NCBI GenBank assembly: GCA_007844125.1
Contig: CM017569.1
Span: 4,083,976 to 4,147,975 of the forward strand
Origin: Sinonovacula constricta
Lineage: Eukaryota; Mollusca; Bivalvia; Cardiida; Solecurtidae
Reading direction: 5' to 3'
DNA: 64,000 nt
Part shown: one piece after another, positions 23,338 through 35,154 of the stretch
Numbering within the stretch: position 1 is the first letter of the stretch
Layout: every line of letters starts with the position of its first letter
Program-made: the position numbers and the translations under genes
The notes under the pieces: model-generated
Database searches by the model: none
Seen by the model: the letters and a program-made list of their open reading frames with translations, nothing else
Told to the model about the DNA's origin: nothing

Positions 23338-24125
23338 CTGTAACAAGAGAATGATATTTTACTTTACAAATGGTACACTCCTTATAGAAGATATAATGCT
23401 AAATTTGTATGTGTGCATGACAAAGTGCATTTCCATGAAGGAAAATAGTAGAAAGTATCAAACATTTGTACACAAGTGTAAATGTAAGTGTGCATAATAT
23501 TTGTGTATGTCTTTTACATGCAACCACAAGTTTCTATCTTCAAGTATAAAGATACATGCAACATGTGTGTGTGTGTGGTGTGTTTGAGTGAGCATATGTA
23601 TTTGGTGGCAAATGGGCTCAATAGCATGAACACATACCTTCGAACCAGGCACCCCCACCAAACAGGGGACATCCTCATTTGGCAACACGCTGACATTCTA
23701 TAGTAATAGCTGGCGTTTAAATATACTTCATTACTATTTAAATCTACACATTTATAAATGAATTACATTATATCCTATACATTTTATACTCATCTAAATT
23801 TGAAAATAAATGATAGATCAATAAGCATGTTGTCATTTAAGCTTTGTAGTACTTTGTACGAATATACATAGCAACTCTGTATTACACTTGCATAAATACA
23901 TGAGTGCTTAATGCATATTTGCATACCATACAAACATACTGCTGTCTTTGTTAAAACTTGTCTATATCATAACAAAAATTGTTTTATTAAAAAAACTATG
24001 GTACTTAGACTAGTGATTTGATAAAATTGCTATTTAAGTTTTTTCATTTACTTCTTTTTTTATCAAGCACACTAGAACCCTTGCAAACTGAAATTATTTG
24101 TTTGTTGTTTTTTTTAAATTACTAG
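23338..24125. other. Intron 9; nothing recognised
   Basis: AT-rich intron with a short GTGTGTGT tract near 23565. No gene or RNA is supported. Confidence 0.45.
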
Positions 24126-24139
24126 GGGGTTGATTCCTT

Positions 24140-24540
24140 AAATAAAAAATCAAGCTTAGCAGCAGCAGCAATAGCATCAGCAATAGTATTATTATTAGTA
24201 GTAGTAACAATTATAGCAGTAGTAGTAGTAGCAGCAGCAATAGCATCAGCAATAGTATTATTATTATTAGTAGTAGTAATAATTATAGCAGTAGTAGTAG
24301 TAGCAGCAGCAATAGCATCAGCAATAGTATTATTATTATTAGTAGTAGAAATATTAATAGCAGTAGTAGTAGCAGCAGCAGCAATAGCATCAGCAATAGT
24401 ATTATTATTAGTAGTAATTATAATAACAGAAATAGTAGCAGCAGCAGCAATAGCATCAGCAATAGTATTATTATTAGTAGTAATAATAATAATAGCAGTA
24501 GTAGCAGCAGCAGAAGTAGTATTAATTGTATCAACATTCA
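24140..24540. repeat. Trinucleotide-rich compound satellite
   Basis: Imperfect AGC, AGT, ATT and ATA triplets arranged in a unit of about 70 bp (landmark CAATAGCATCAG at about 24169, 24238, 24310, 24382 and 24448). Because everything is a multiple of three, long frames stay open on both strands (for example repeated NNNTIADAIAAA), but there is no sign of a gene. Confidence 0.9.
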
Positions 24541-25499
24541 ATACCATATTGACCGTGGCAGCAATTTATTTTAAAATCAGTAGGAGGTTGATTTCTCTGA
24601 TGACAAATCAAGCTTAGCAGAAGCAGTAATAGTAATTCTATCATCATTCAATACCAGATTGACTGTGGCAGCAATGCGTAACCAATTCAAAGCCAGCTGT
24701 GTTGTTGTGGCAGGTCATTATCTAATAGTTTCAGCTTCCCTAATCACACACTTGTTAGTTGCTGTCTGGTTACTTTAAATGTGAAATGTGGAGATGCTTC
24801 ATAATAGGGCTTCAGTATGGAGAGCCGAATCTAAATTTTGGAACTTCTGGCTCAACCATTCTGATTGTTCTTTAGTAATGTTCTTATGTATTACAAACAT
24901 AATTGGCAATGTTATTTTTTTTAACCCACTAGATTGTGTACAAATCACGTTTTTCAGGCCTCAAGCTGGTATCTCAACTGCCCCTTTTCTGCCTTATAGA
25001 ATCAGTCTATTTTATTTTTATCTGTCTTACAACATGATAAGTGTTTCCATGTTTTAAAGTATAATATAATGGTTGATATTATATAATGGTAGAATTATTG
25101 AATGTTGTTAAAACTTCAGATTTCCAATCATATTTGGGATTAAGCAAAGATTTAGATGGATACATAGATCAGAAGATTTTAACAAATATTATTTTTGTCA
25201 TATTTTGTCGTATCACCTTTGCCACTTTTCTTAGACTTTACTACTAAAACAGTATTTTAGTTATTTAATTTAACTTATGCAAAGCATGTTATTTGTATAT
25301 TTTTTTTAAAAAGAAAGGTTCACAGAAAGTTTAGTAAATTGCACTAAATTCAGACCAGTTCAATTAGAGAATGGGAGGCTTTGAAGATGGTCATTCTTTA
25401 ATAAACAGATATATGTTATCCATAAAGTGTCCCTCATATATGTAGATATGAACAATGTGTCGAGAATAAACAAAGGCTTTTAGGGCAATGTATGTTACT

Positions 25500-26230
25500 T
25501 AAACAGCTGGTAACTAAATGTTGGTATTTAATACGGCATAATAACTCAATTCCGGTATTTTTACAACACTGTCGGTAATTAAAACGGCCTAACAGCTCTA
25601 TACCGGCCGCAATAGCTCAGGTGGTAGAGCGTCAGCTTGCGGATTGGGAAGTCGCGGGTTCAAACCCTGGCCGGGTCAAGCCAAAGACTGTAAAGTTGGT
25701 AGTAGTGGCTCCCCTCCTAATGCTCGGGGCTAAGGGGACAGCATTATGCCTTGCTTGTCAGTGTAAGTATAATGGACCGGCCGGGTTCAGTCCCTGGGCA
25801 CCTCATAATTGCCCATGTGCTATAATGATAGAAATGTCGCTGCAAAGTATCGGCATAAATGCCGGCTAATCCCAATCCCAACAGCTCTGTATTGGTTACT
25901 TGTAAGACCTTAAATGTCAATGCAAGTAGATTATATGGCCTTATAACACTATTTTAGTAAATTATTTGTCCGTATCACTTTATATCGGCAATGAATACGA
26001 CCTAGTAACTCCTTGTCAGTAAATTACACAGCCTTATAAGTCAACATCGATAAGTTATTTGATTCAATAACTCCATGATGATAATGTATATGGCCAAAAA
26101 GCTAAATATTGGTCAATTAACTCCATGTCGGCAATTAATAGGACCTACGGACCTAATATCTCCATATCGGTAAGTTATGCAGCCTAAATACCATATGTCG
26201 GTAATTAATACGACCTCAAAGACCATATAT
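25500..26230. repeat. Degenerate short tandem repeat, interrupted by a SINE
   Basis: About fifteen loosely related units around TAACTCCATGTCGGTAATTA and ACGGCCTAA, with variable spacing of roughly 35-46 bp, e.g. 25540-25600 and 25880-26230. The SINE at 25605-25879 lies inside it. Confidence 0.7.
25605..25879 (+). mobile_element. tRNA-derived SINE, full length
   Basis: The head has RNA polymerase III promoter boxes: A box TAGCTCAGGTGGTAGAGC at 25613-25630 and B box GGTTCAAACC at 25657-25666. A body of about 200 bp contains GGTTCAGTCCCTGGGCACCT and ends in CTAATCCCAATCCC. It is flanked by direct repeats AACAGCTCT at 25591-25599 and 25880-25888, a target-site duplication. The head cannot form a proper acceptor stem, so it is not a tRNA gene. 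A 5'-truncated sister lies at 57071. Confidence 0.9.
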
Positions 26231-26673
26231 AATAACTTTAGAGAACCTGATTATTTAACCTTACACTGTCTTCACTGAAATCCTGAAAACAACAAGGGCA
26301 AATAATTAGGACATCCTCATTTTTTGGAGTTGAAATCAAAGTCTCCGATTGATATGTAGGAGTTAATGTGAGTGACCCCGTTTCGGTTGGGGAAAATACA
26401 CACTAATGTCTGGCCAGAATTTAATTGTCAAATTAATTTGTTTAAAGTGATTTTAAAGAGAGGGATTATTTTAAATAAATATATATTTGCTTAAAATAGT
26501 CTGTTCCTTTAAAATCACTTATCATGCTGCAGCCATTGTGAAACAGTATAAGAAAATAAATGCAAACTTCTCTCGTAAAACCGAGTCTTCAATTGCTTTG
26601 TAAGAATAAGCATGTGGTTGATCCCATTTTAGTTTAGTTGGCGGACAGAAAGGCTTGTATGTGATTATGTGAG

Positions 26674-26707
26674 TGCATGCATGCATGCATGCATGCATGC
26701 ATGCATG
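26674..26707. repeat. (ATGC)n microsatellite
   Basis: Eight or more TGCA/ATGC units, self-complementary, in an intron. Confidence 0.97.
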
Positions 26708-26929
26708 TGGTGCGTTTATGTGTGTGCAGGAGGTTTTTAAAACAATCTCAGTACATGCATGCACATGTTTGTGTGATGGGGAGGTTTGCATGATCAGCAG
26801 AGTGTATGCATCCGTTCTTTTTTAGGGTGGGGGGGGAGTGTTTTGTCTATTGAGTTTATCATCTCACCAACAGTATTTCAGTTATCTGGAGATGGTGTCC
26901 TCTTGAAGCTGTCATGGTGCTGGCTCAAC

Positions 26930-27160
26930 TGTGTATAGCATGCTGTGAACACCTGGCATGGTACCACATCCAGTCACATTATACAGACACCGGGCCAACC
27001 AGTCATGGAACTACCCTTATATTTGCTTAAGCATCAGCAAGAGAGCTATATCACTACCATATTTAACGACTTTGGTATGGCCCAGGATCAAATCTGGGGC
27101 CTCCTGTTCCTGAAGCTGGCGCTCTACCGATTGAGCTACAAAGTACCACAGTGGGTTGTG
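26930..27160 (-). mobile_element. tRNA-derived SINE, second family
   Basis: Read on the minus strand, a tRNA-like head has an A box TAGCTCAATCGGTAGAGCGC (about 27120-27141) and a B-box-like GATTTGATCC near 27085-27095. The body then runs to the GCATGCTGTGAACAC motif near 26940. Headless or decayed relatives occur at about 40690-40880 and 48960-49165 in the same orientation, showing that it is a dispersed family. Confidence 0.75.
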
Positions 27161-27299
27161 GTGTATGCATGACTGCATGCATGTTTTTGTGTGTTTTTTA
27201 AGGGGGGAGTGGATGGTGGGTGTATGATGTGTGTGTATTTGGGGTGTGTGATAATCTTATTGCATGTCTATGTCTAGGACGGACCAAGGCATCCTATTA

Positions 27300-27380
27300 C
27301 AATGAAATACAAAGTATATATAATATATACATATTTTAATATCTATATAATATATATAATATATAATATTAAATATTGTT
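27300..27380. repeat. AT-rich simple sequence
   Basis: Alternating ATATAATATATAC-type low-complexity DNA immediately downstream of exon 9 in transcript terms. Confidence 0.8.
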
Positions 27381-27458
27381 ATAGACCTGAACATGTTTAT
27401 GAACGTAGACAAATAGAACCAATTACCATTACTGTGTCATATGTACATACAATCTTAC

Positions 27459-27529
27459 CTTGGTCTTGCTCAATTCCCCTGCAACAATGGTCACATGCAA
27501 AGGCTGCTTTGCTGGTACCTCTCCTGAAA
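27459..27529 (-). CDS. Macro-domain gene, exon 9: first strand of macro domain
   Basis: A 71-bp exon (acceptor TTCTCCTGCAG|TTTCAG, donor CCAAG|GTAAGA). Its first two bases complete a codon with exon 8, after which it reads SGEVPAKQPLHVTIVAGELSKTK and leaves in phase 0. PLHVTIVAGELSKTK is the opening strand and turn of macro domains (family pattern: hydrophobic strand, G-D/E-I/L, charged), directly followed by ADVLVNSVN in exon 10. Two phase constraints and the domain continuity both support it. Confidence 0.9.
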
Positions 27530-28466
27530 CTGCAGGAGAAAACAATTGTTTGAAATGCACATTTTGGAATTATCATTTGCATTCACAGTTACCATCTTTT
27601 TCTGATACTGATTTTAGATTTCTGCTGCGATTGTCCAAGTTTCTGAGGTGGCCAACTGTACAAAAATAATGAGGTGATTGTAAAAAAATAATTTGATATA
27701 ACCGATTTTCAACATGACAAATCTAATATGTATTTTATTCTGTTTTGCATTTTTTAAAACAGAATATTAAACAAGAGAAAAGGGATCAAACATGACAAAA
27801 GACAGTAACCTTAGCAGTAAAATGATACACTTTAAATAAGATGACCATTCAAAAGAAGTGAAATAACACAAACACATAATGTTAAGTTAATACAGTCAAT
27901 GGGCTCAAATGTCTGACCCTATGAACTTAAGCAGACATCATACACCACACTATCATTTTGTGGTAGTGTTGTGGTAGTGACATTATTAATTGTGTTGTTG
28001 GTTTTGCTGAATGATCATGCAAATTCATAATCAATTACATTAAAATGGTTACAGAATTATATTGAATTTTGAAGTCAGAAACAATAGGATTACATTTCAG
28101 AATTAGAAACGATATAAAATGAAGCATGCAGAAAGGTTTGAAATATTAGAATCTTGAGTCAATATTATTCATCTTTCCAGCAAATTAGTATAATGAATGA
28201 TTTATTTTTTAGAAATAAGGCCATGTACTTCTGGCACAATAATGACTTAAATTCAATGTTGATATTTCATTGTATTGGCAAAAGAAAAGACATTTTAGCA
28301 TTTAATGTTCTTTTGTCATAGGCTGTTGACTGTGTTATTTCAATTAGCTTTTTTTCAATTATCAACACAAATAAGTAGATTACAAGTCCACTGATGGAGA
28401 AAAGGAAAAACTATTTTTATCACACTGTCTGGAAAGAAATAAACATATTTGTGTTAGATTTTATAC
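27530..28466. other. Intron 8; nothing recognised
   Basis: AT-rich intron without supported features. Confidence 0.5.
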
Positions 28467-28784
28467 TTGTTGAGGGTTCCATGCCAAAAGCTGTTGTGAT
28501 TGTCTTTTGGCACTCACTGTAAGTAGTTTGGTCTTCAACACAAAAGTTAATTGTCATGGGCAACTTCTGTTTCTCAGCAAGGATAGGTCGGAGGATGTTT
28601 TTCAAAAGTTTAGTTGACGACCAGCCTCCAATGGGATTCAGGGACATACACAGGTTTTGGCAGACATCAGTCCTTGCAGTCTCCAACAAATCAGTGAACG
28701 CATCTACCAAGTCATGTTTTTCTTTTCCTATTGTGCCTCCTTCTACATTTGGCACACAGAGCTGCACCTTCTTCTTCTGTACTC
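28467..28784 (-). CDS. Macro-domain gene, exon 8: degenerate macro-like C-terminal half
   Basis: A 318-bp, phase 1-1 exon (acceptor CTAACTGCAG|GAGTAC, donor CAACAA|GTATAA), residues about 1332-1437. It begins VQKKKVQLCVPNVEGG and has a long helix (KEKHDLVDAFTDLLETARTD), a strand NLCMSLNPIGGW where a macro domain would have its AFP-A-GTG loop, a helix (STKLLKNILRPILAEK) and a strand LPMTINFCVED. The order and spacing match the second half of a macro domain, but the phosphate-binding loop is replaced by NPIGGWSS, so nucleotide binding is doubtful. The first half may be the end of exon 7 (LLPAGDQIILSLGRTEA). This reading is inference from pattern, not from a search. Confidence 0.85.
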
Positions 28785-30240
28785 CTGCAGTTAGAGTGAA
28801 AATATATCTTGTAACATTTTTAACAAAAAGTATCAGAGAACAACACCCTCAACTGTGCTTCATAGTTTGGTGTAATAAACTAGATAGTACAAGCAACCAA
28901 AACTTTAACCTAGCATCCAATTTTTCAAGGTCTATATTTCTCACAAAGTCCAAAATGAGCAGAAAAACTAGATTATGTCTGCTTTTATTTAAAACATGCA
29001 AGTGTAATTGTGATATAAGTGATATAATCAAGTGTTATAGTAATGCATATGTCAAAGCTTAGGTGTGAGAAAAATCAATGCTTATTGGTAAAACAGTCGA
29101 GATAAACATAACAAAAACTGACTGCCCAGGTAAACTGAAGATTCAGCAAATATTGACTTAACTTTAAGCAGATTTTACATCAGCCTAGGTATTTGGCTGA
29201 GGGTTATCACAATGGCCCAAGCTGTAGGTCAAAAAGGCTTACCTGGGCCAATTAACAGGGTAAATGAAATCACAACATCAAAAAATAGTTAATAAAAATC
29301 ACACTGGTTATTTATTCAATGCAAACATTTTAAGAAATAAATCTTATATCAGAATGCAGGAAATGGAGCTTGCAGTACAATGTATAAATTAGGGAAACTC
29401 TGTATGTTTTGAAGACATTGTCAATTATCTTGAAATCCATTTTCATACTTCTTTCCTCATTGTGTTTTTATCTGTTCTTCCTTTTCCTGGTTTTAATCTA
29501 CTTTCTGTAATTGTTTACAATTTTAACTCCTCACTCTCTAAAGGAAAAACATAATAATTATGGACTGGTTTGTTGTGTCTTTTCCTTGTTCACTTAGGGG
29601 CAATTAATGGGCAATTAATGCATTAAAAGTTTCTTTTTTTCCTGCAATTGCTTCCCATGATACATGATATTACCAAATTTGGGTTTATAATGTCTAACTT
29701 TTATTATGTCCTTACTCACATTTTTTTGTTCTTTTTCTTGTACATGTTCTGCAAATTGTTATACCCTCTACATATTGTATCTCATCTCAACCCATAGTGT
29801 GATACATGTTCTATCATGAACAGCTCAAAGGTGTGCACCCTATTTGCAACTTACCTTAATACTAACCAGTCCTGTAAAGTTGAACAATTATCCAGTCAAT
29901 AGTACATGTTGCTTAGAAATAGCAAAGGAAGTCTTGTCTACAGACAGACCAACCCATGTAACTTCCTCATAGTCTCCATTTACTTTGTATCTTTGGGTGG
30001 GTCATTATAGTTTTGGCATCAATTTCCAACTTAAACTTATTTTAGATGAAACGATGTAAAAATCCAACAAATAAAACAAGTTGTGGTGCCATTACTAGTA
30101 ATCCCAGTTTAAACAGTCATAAAAACAATATTATAACGGAAATAAGCTATTGATCAATAACCTATGATGGTACGATTAGCAATTGTTTAGTTTAAATTAC
30201 ATTTTAATTAATTAAACTAGATTTTGTATATACTTCATAC
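28785..30240. other. Intron 7; nothing recognised
   Basis: AT-rich intron. No array, RNA gene or further exon could be supported. Confidence 0.5.
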
Positions 30241-31929
30241 CTGTAGGTTTGCAATCCTGTTTAGACCCAACTTTCATTTCCACCAGCCAATCTTCCCAGC
30301 ATGCCTCTGTTCTGCCAAGAGACAATATAATCTGATCTCCTGCTGGCAGTAACCATGTTGAGGATGTAGACTGCCCTGTTGACACGTCTTTGGATATTAA
30401 AACAAACGTGCCTGGTTGAGCTTCATCATTTAGTTGTGTCACTGACTGTTCAAAACTATCCATGTCATCTGGACAGAATTCCATTTCCTGGAGATCTATG
30501 TCTTTCAAATATTCTGCAGCTTTATTCACATTCTCAGCATGTCCACTCAACTCAAACCAAACTGATTCTTGTAGTTGATGGTTTTCTAGTTCCACATTAA
30601 ACATATCAGAAATAACTGTTTTGATGTTATCCAGATTTTTCAGCATTAAGTCCATCTTAGAAGAATCGGATATAACAACAGGTTTTTTCACAACTAGTGA
30701 TTCTTCCTGGTTTTCTGGTGGACCAATATTTCTTACAGGTGTTCTTTTTGCTAGCAATGCTTCCCACTTGGACTTAAGTTCATCTCTAACCAAATTAGCA
30801 TACTTCTCCAAGGAAGTGATGATGATTTTACTTTCTTCAGTGCTGACAACTACTATGTCTTTATAACTTTGCAGTCTTTCCACTACTAATTCATCAAGGA
30901 CACACTGTACATCCTCTTTATCAACATTCACTGAGCATTGAACTAAGCAGTTTTTTGTACCGTTTGCCAAGTCATCTGACATCTTTATGTCAAGTGAACA
31001 GATGCTGATGGTGTCTGTGCTTTCGGAAACATGCCAGTGTACATCAGTGTCTGGTTCTATTGTTGAGAGGAATTCCTCTACAAGCTTTACCAAGGTAGAG
31101 TTGCTGAAATATTTAGCGTTACGTATGTCTCTAAATCTGATTTCAGTAAGTGTATATTTAGAGATCTTAGACTGAAACCAACTGATTGTCTTAACAACGT
31201 TAAGGTGAGAACCGGAGACATGACAAATGACAATGTTGTCAGCAATATTTTCCTCTAACTTAATTGTAGTGCTTAATTTCTTGCATAAGTATGGTTTGGT
31301 TGTATCCTCATATCCCTCATCTCTCAATAATTCCACAAACACTTCCTGAAATACCAAGTTAAAGGGAACAGTCTCTGTATGCATTTGTTCTTTCTTGACA
31401 GCATCATTGAACTCGTTAGCCTTTTCATTTATGTTTCTGTCTTTAGAAAGTTCTGCTAACTTGTGCCAAGCCGTTGTGACTTGCGTAGTTACGTTCTTTA
31501 AGTCTGATTTCAAGCATACAAACTGAAGGTGTGGCTTGTTTGGTACAAGTTGATAGAGAAGACTATTTTGTCTCACCATGTCAAGAGAGGACAAGAGCTC
31601 TAGGACCATGTCTGGAGGCAGCTGTCCAATTGGAATTTCATATTCACACAGCTCTGAGAACTTAGCTGTCCAGTTAATCAATAGCTTGGTTGCAATATTG
31701 ATTTCATCAGCTGTTTTAGTGGTTCCTGATAATGTAACCTTTACACGCTTGTTCTTCTGAACAGTAATTCTCTTATCAGGATTTTGAATAGACAGTTTAT
31801 CCCAGTTTTGTATGATGAACTGTAACTTCAAGGAGCTTGTGTAATCTACTAACAGGCTTTTTAAATATTCTCTTAGACCATCCTCATCATTTCTTGTAAC
31901 AATGACAACTTCCACTTCGACATGCTGGC
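30241..31929 (-). CDS. Macro-domain gene, exon 7: large KH-like exon
   Basis: A 1689-bp, phase 1-1 exon (acceptor TTTATTTCAG|GCCAGC, donor CTACAG|GTATGA), the longest ordinary coding block of the window: 562 codons, residues about 769-1331, mixed composition, no stop. It shows repeated segments of the alpha/beta kind found in the KH-like region of PARP14-type proteins: VEVVIVTRNDEDGLREYL, RVKVTLSGTTKTADEINIA, NIVICHVSGSHLNVVKTISW, IVVVSTEESKIIITSLEK, and ESVWFELSGHAENVNKAAEY. Such modules in that family bind nucleic acid or mediate contacts; no GXXG loop is obvious, so RNA binding is unproven. The end (FVLISKDVSTGQ...LLPAGDQIILSLGR) leads into the macro-like exon 8. The apparent start at 31915 is a GTG within the exon, not a true start. 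Confidence 0.92.
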
Positions 31930-32645
31930 CTGAAATAAAGACAGGAGAAAAATCTTGCTAGGTATAAACTGACAAGTTATAAAGAAAATCACTTTTTCAT
32001 CATATTGTTAAAGTGTTCAGGGTTTTTTTCTTCTATGAAATGGTATGTATAAAGAAAAAAGTTTATAAGAAAATAATGTATAAATCACATTAATATTGGA
32101 GTTTTCATATTTAATAAGAAGGATTATTTAAAAAGAGCATATACATTTTGTACAACAATTATTGTTTTTTTGCTTTGCATTCCATCTCAGCATAAGCTTC
32201 TCACAATGCAAGCAAATCAGTCATATGGTACTCTGATAGGATAAACAAAATCAACTAAGCTAATGATGCTGAAACAAGAAAGGCAAGAGCTCCATCACCA
32301 TGCACATTATCTTTATTATAATAGCTATCTATATTCTGAGTTTGAAGTAAATTCCACACATTTATTCTGCTAACAAGTTATGTCAATAAAGTATAAATAA
32401 TACAAAACTGGAACAGGCAAGGGCAATGGTTCATGCCCATGTATTATGTCACATTGCAATCTATCTTCATAAAAGGAAACTAAAATATAATACAATCACA
32501 CTTTCATAAGTAAAGGTTTGTTGCTGCCTGACAGCTGCCTTTCTTCTTTTGAATCAGTAATGAGTCCAGTTTTTTATTAATTGACATAAAAACTCAAACA
32601 TTAAAATGCTTTCTGACAGCACATGTTATTAAAATCTGATTATTT
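31930..32645. other. Intron 6, 5'-most unique part; nothing recognised
   Basis: AT-rich intronic sequence without supported features. Confidence 0.45.
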
Positions 32646-33923
32646 ACCGTATTTTGCGGAATATAGCCCGCAACTTTTTTTCTCAAGATGGCGGCCTGCG
32701 GGGAATATTCCAGTGCGGGGAATCTGTTGACAAAATCCAATTTTTGTCAGCTGCCACTAACCTAAGATCAGGGAAATTGAATGCAGGCTTAACTGAACTC
32801 CTTAACCTTTTTGTGCCCCTTAAAGGTGCGACCTTCAGTTTAATAATATTCTTTGCAGAGGACATTTACAGCATACTGGGGTCAGAATTAAGGACCGTCT
32901 CACAAAGATCTGCAACCACCTTGGTCTACAAGTGTAAAATAAACAGTTTTGTGCATCAGATGGTGGTTCATAATTTACAGCATACTGGGGTCAGAATTAA
33001 GGACCATCTCACAAAAATTCGCAACCACTTTCGTCGCCAAGCGTAACGTGAACAGTTTCGAGCATCGGATGGTGGTTCATAACTATTTTGCAAACATGTA
33101 TATGCACTCGTTGCTTTGTGTAACTTTTTTCAGTTATGTACATTAGCGGGGACCTTTTGAAAGACGAAAAAAGATTAGTTGTGTAAAGTTTAATTTAGCA
33201 AACTAGACGGCCGATTACCGTTCTCTTTCGCATAGCTGACTACTTCAAGCTTGAAGCCGGCAGTGTGGCTTTTCCATGAAAGCATCTTAGAAGTGATGTT
33301 GTTTCCAATTTTGGGCAAAATATATACCGATACCCAGTATGCTATGTTGTTTGCATTTCTGTTTTAACACATATCACGCTGATACTTACGCTGCACAGTT
33401 ATATCAATCAATCATCTTTAATTGTCACTTTTGTCGGTAACATAAACTTAACAAACAATAATTTACATTCTTTCTAATGCCACTGCACGGCAATTAAATT
33501 TTTGCATGTATCAGCCTATCGTGCCCCGATTTTTCCAATTAAACACACCGCCCCTACTGTATTGCACCATCCCATTATCTATAAATGGCTCTCACTTTAC
33601 CGACAAAAGGTCAGCTTTAGTGTTACAGCAGAAGGCGAGATGGATTATCGATCGATATATGCATTGTAGTGTTATGTTTATTTTTATATAACATAACATA
33701 ACATAAATTTATGTAACACTGTGTAGATCACGCTGACTTGGTGTGATACAGTTGACACATGTTTGACCTGGGAAAATGGCTTCTTTACACATAAATTATC
33801 GATACAAAGGGTGCGGGGAATATTCCGCAGCGGGTTATATATTAACAAAATTTAAAAAAAAAACACGAAAAAAGGGCCATGTGGGGTTTATTCCAAAGGG
33901 GGTTGTATTCCGCAAAGCACGGT
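32646..33923. mobile_element. TIR element of about 1.3 kb, non-autonomous
   Basis: The left end reads ACCGTATTTTGCGGAATATA and the right end, reverse complemented, ACCGTGCTTTGCGGAATACA: imperfect inverted repeats of about 25 bp. A second inner pair (GCGGGGAATATTCC near 32697 and 33810) strengthens the inverted structure. No transposase is visible. Inside, 32871-33090 holds a tandem duplication of about 109 bp (landmark GCATACTGGGGTCAGAATTA). I could not fix a target duplication or a superfamily. Confidence 0.75.
32868..33088. repeat. 109-bp tandem duplication inside the TIR element
   Basis: Two copies of ACAGCATACTGGGGTCAG...GATGGTGGTTCATAA, 109 bp apart, moderately diverged. Confidence 0.9.
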
Positions 33924-35150
33924 ATATAATTTATGTATTCACTGCATTACAGTGTTACTGCTTCATGCTTCTGCAGCTGACAACTATTCAGCTATTCCTA
34001 ACGCAACAAAAAGTAGTTCTATGAAAATATAACAGGCTGTGAAGCAAAAGTCAGAGCCATACTGTTTAACTCTCATAACAGAGCCATCAAATGTTTATAT
34101 TAGGTTGCCTGTTTTAACTAGAAGCAAATGTGATAATAACATGCAACTATAAATGAACATTAAATCTATTATAAAGCGACCTGACATAACCATGTCCATT
34201 ACTTTTTGCTGTGCCACTAAGATCAGACACTTAATATTCTGCGTATGTTTCCAAAATTTATGGCAGAGTTATGTATTCATGTAATCTAGGAAGGGGTGGT
34301 TATCTTACAGAAAAAAAGAATAATCTGTTTATCTACACTAGTTCTATTTGTTTCAAAATGTGACTACCTTCCCAAGGTAGTGAATACCACAGTACTTGCA
34401 GCGCTTTCATTTGCTTTGTTCTGTGCATAACAATTCTTGACGGCCATAATCACATGGTGGTTATTATTCAATAGACAGAATATTGACATTGTAGTTGAAC
34501 ATGAGGTAAAATATGCTGTATGCCTAAATAGAACAACACCTAATTTGTTGTTGTTAAAAATTTTTACACCTAGTACATTCAGTTATGTGCTAACAGAAGT
34601 ACACAGGTTTATTTAACCTTAAACTATTCATGTGTAATATACATATCATTAACAACTTATGATATGCTTGTCATTATATAGCCTAGCAACTAGAAATTAT
34701 TTAATTACTGGTATATATTTATCTTAAATTGCCCAATTTCACCTTCCAATTGACACATTTTAAATTGACTAAAGTTGGAACTATCATTGGATATAGTTTA
34801 CAAACTTAAAGGGAAGTTTATCTTTTTTACAATATCCAGCATATAACAGAACGGAAACAGAACATTCCTTTATTTCATCCCAGGTACAATAGGTACAACA
34901 TGGGGTAAGGTACACTAATATAGGTTTACAAAATACAATGTTCCGGCTTTAACAAGAAAGTATCATTTTTCATAAATTGATATTTGGCTGAAAGGTGGAA
35001 AGTTGGGGGAACACACAACATATTGAAATGCTGACACAAATTATTGTTTCGTTTCATTGCGAAAGAGAGGTAATGAATTGAAGAAGGTGAAAGGGTGTGA
35101 TAGTTCAGAAGGTAGTGGCAAACTATAGTGTTCAGGTAAATAAATGAACA
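33924..35150. other. Intron 6; nothing recognised
   Basis: AT-rich intronic sequence up to the edge of the 24-bp array. No supported gene or RNA. Confidence 0.45.
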
Positions 35151-35154
35151 AGCC

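Noticed and set aside
24122..24547. 141-codon minus-strand frame rich in T, N, I and A
   Set aside because: Product of a trinucleotide satellite; no gene context.
25606..25678. tRNA gene
   Set aside because: A and B boxes are good, but the 5' and 3' ends cannot pair as an acceptor stem, and a SINE body and tail follow.
27080..27160. tRNA gene on the minus strand
   Set aside because: Acceptor stem absent and B box altered; part of a SINE with relatives elsewhere in the window.
31915..31929. GTG at 31915 as the start of a separate 567-residue gene
   Set aside because: It lies a few codons inside an exon with a clear upstream acceptor; the frame joins exon 6 in phase.
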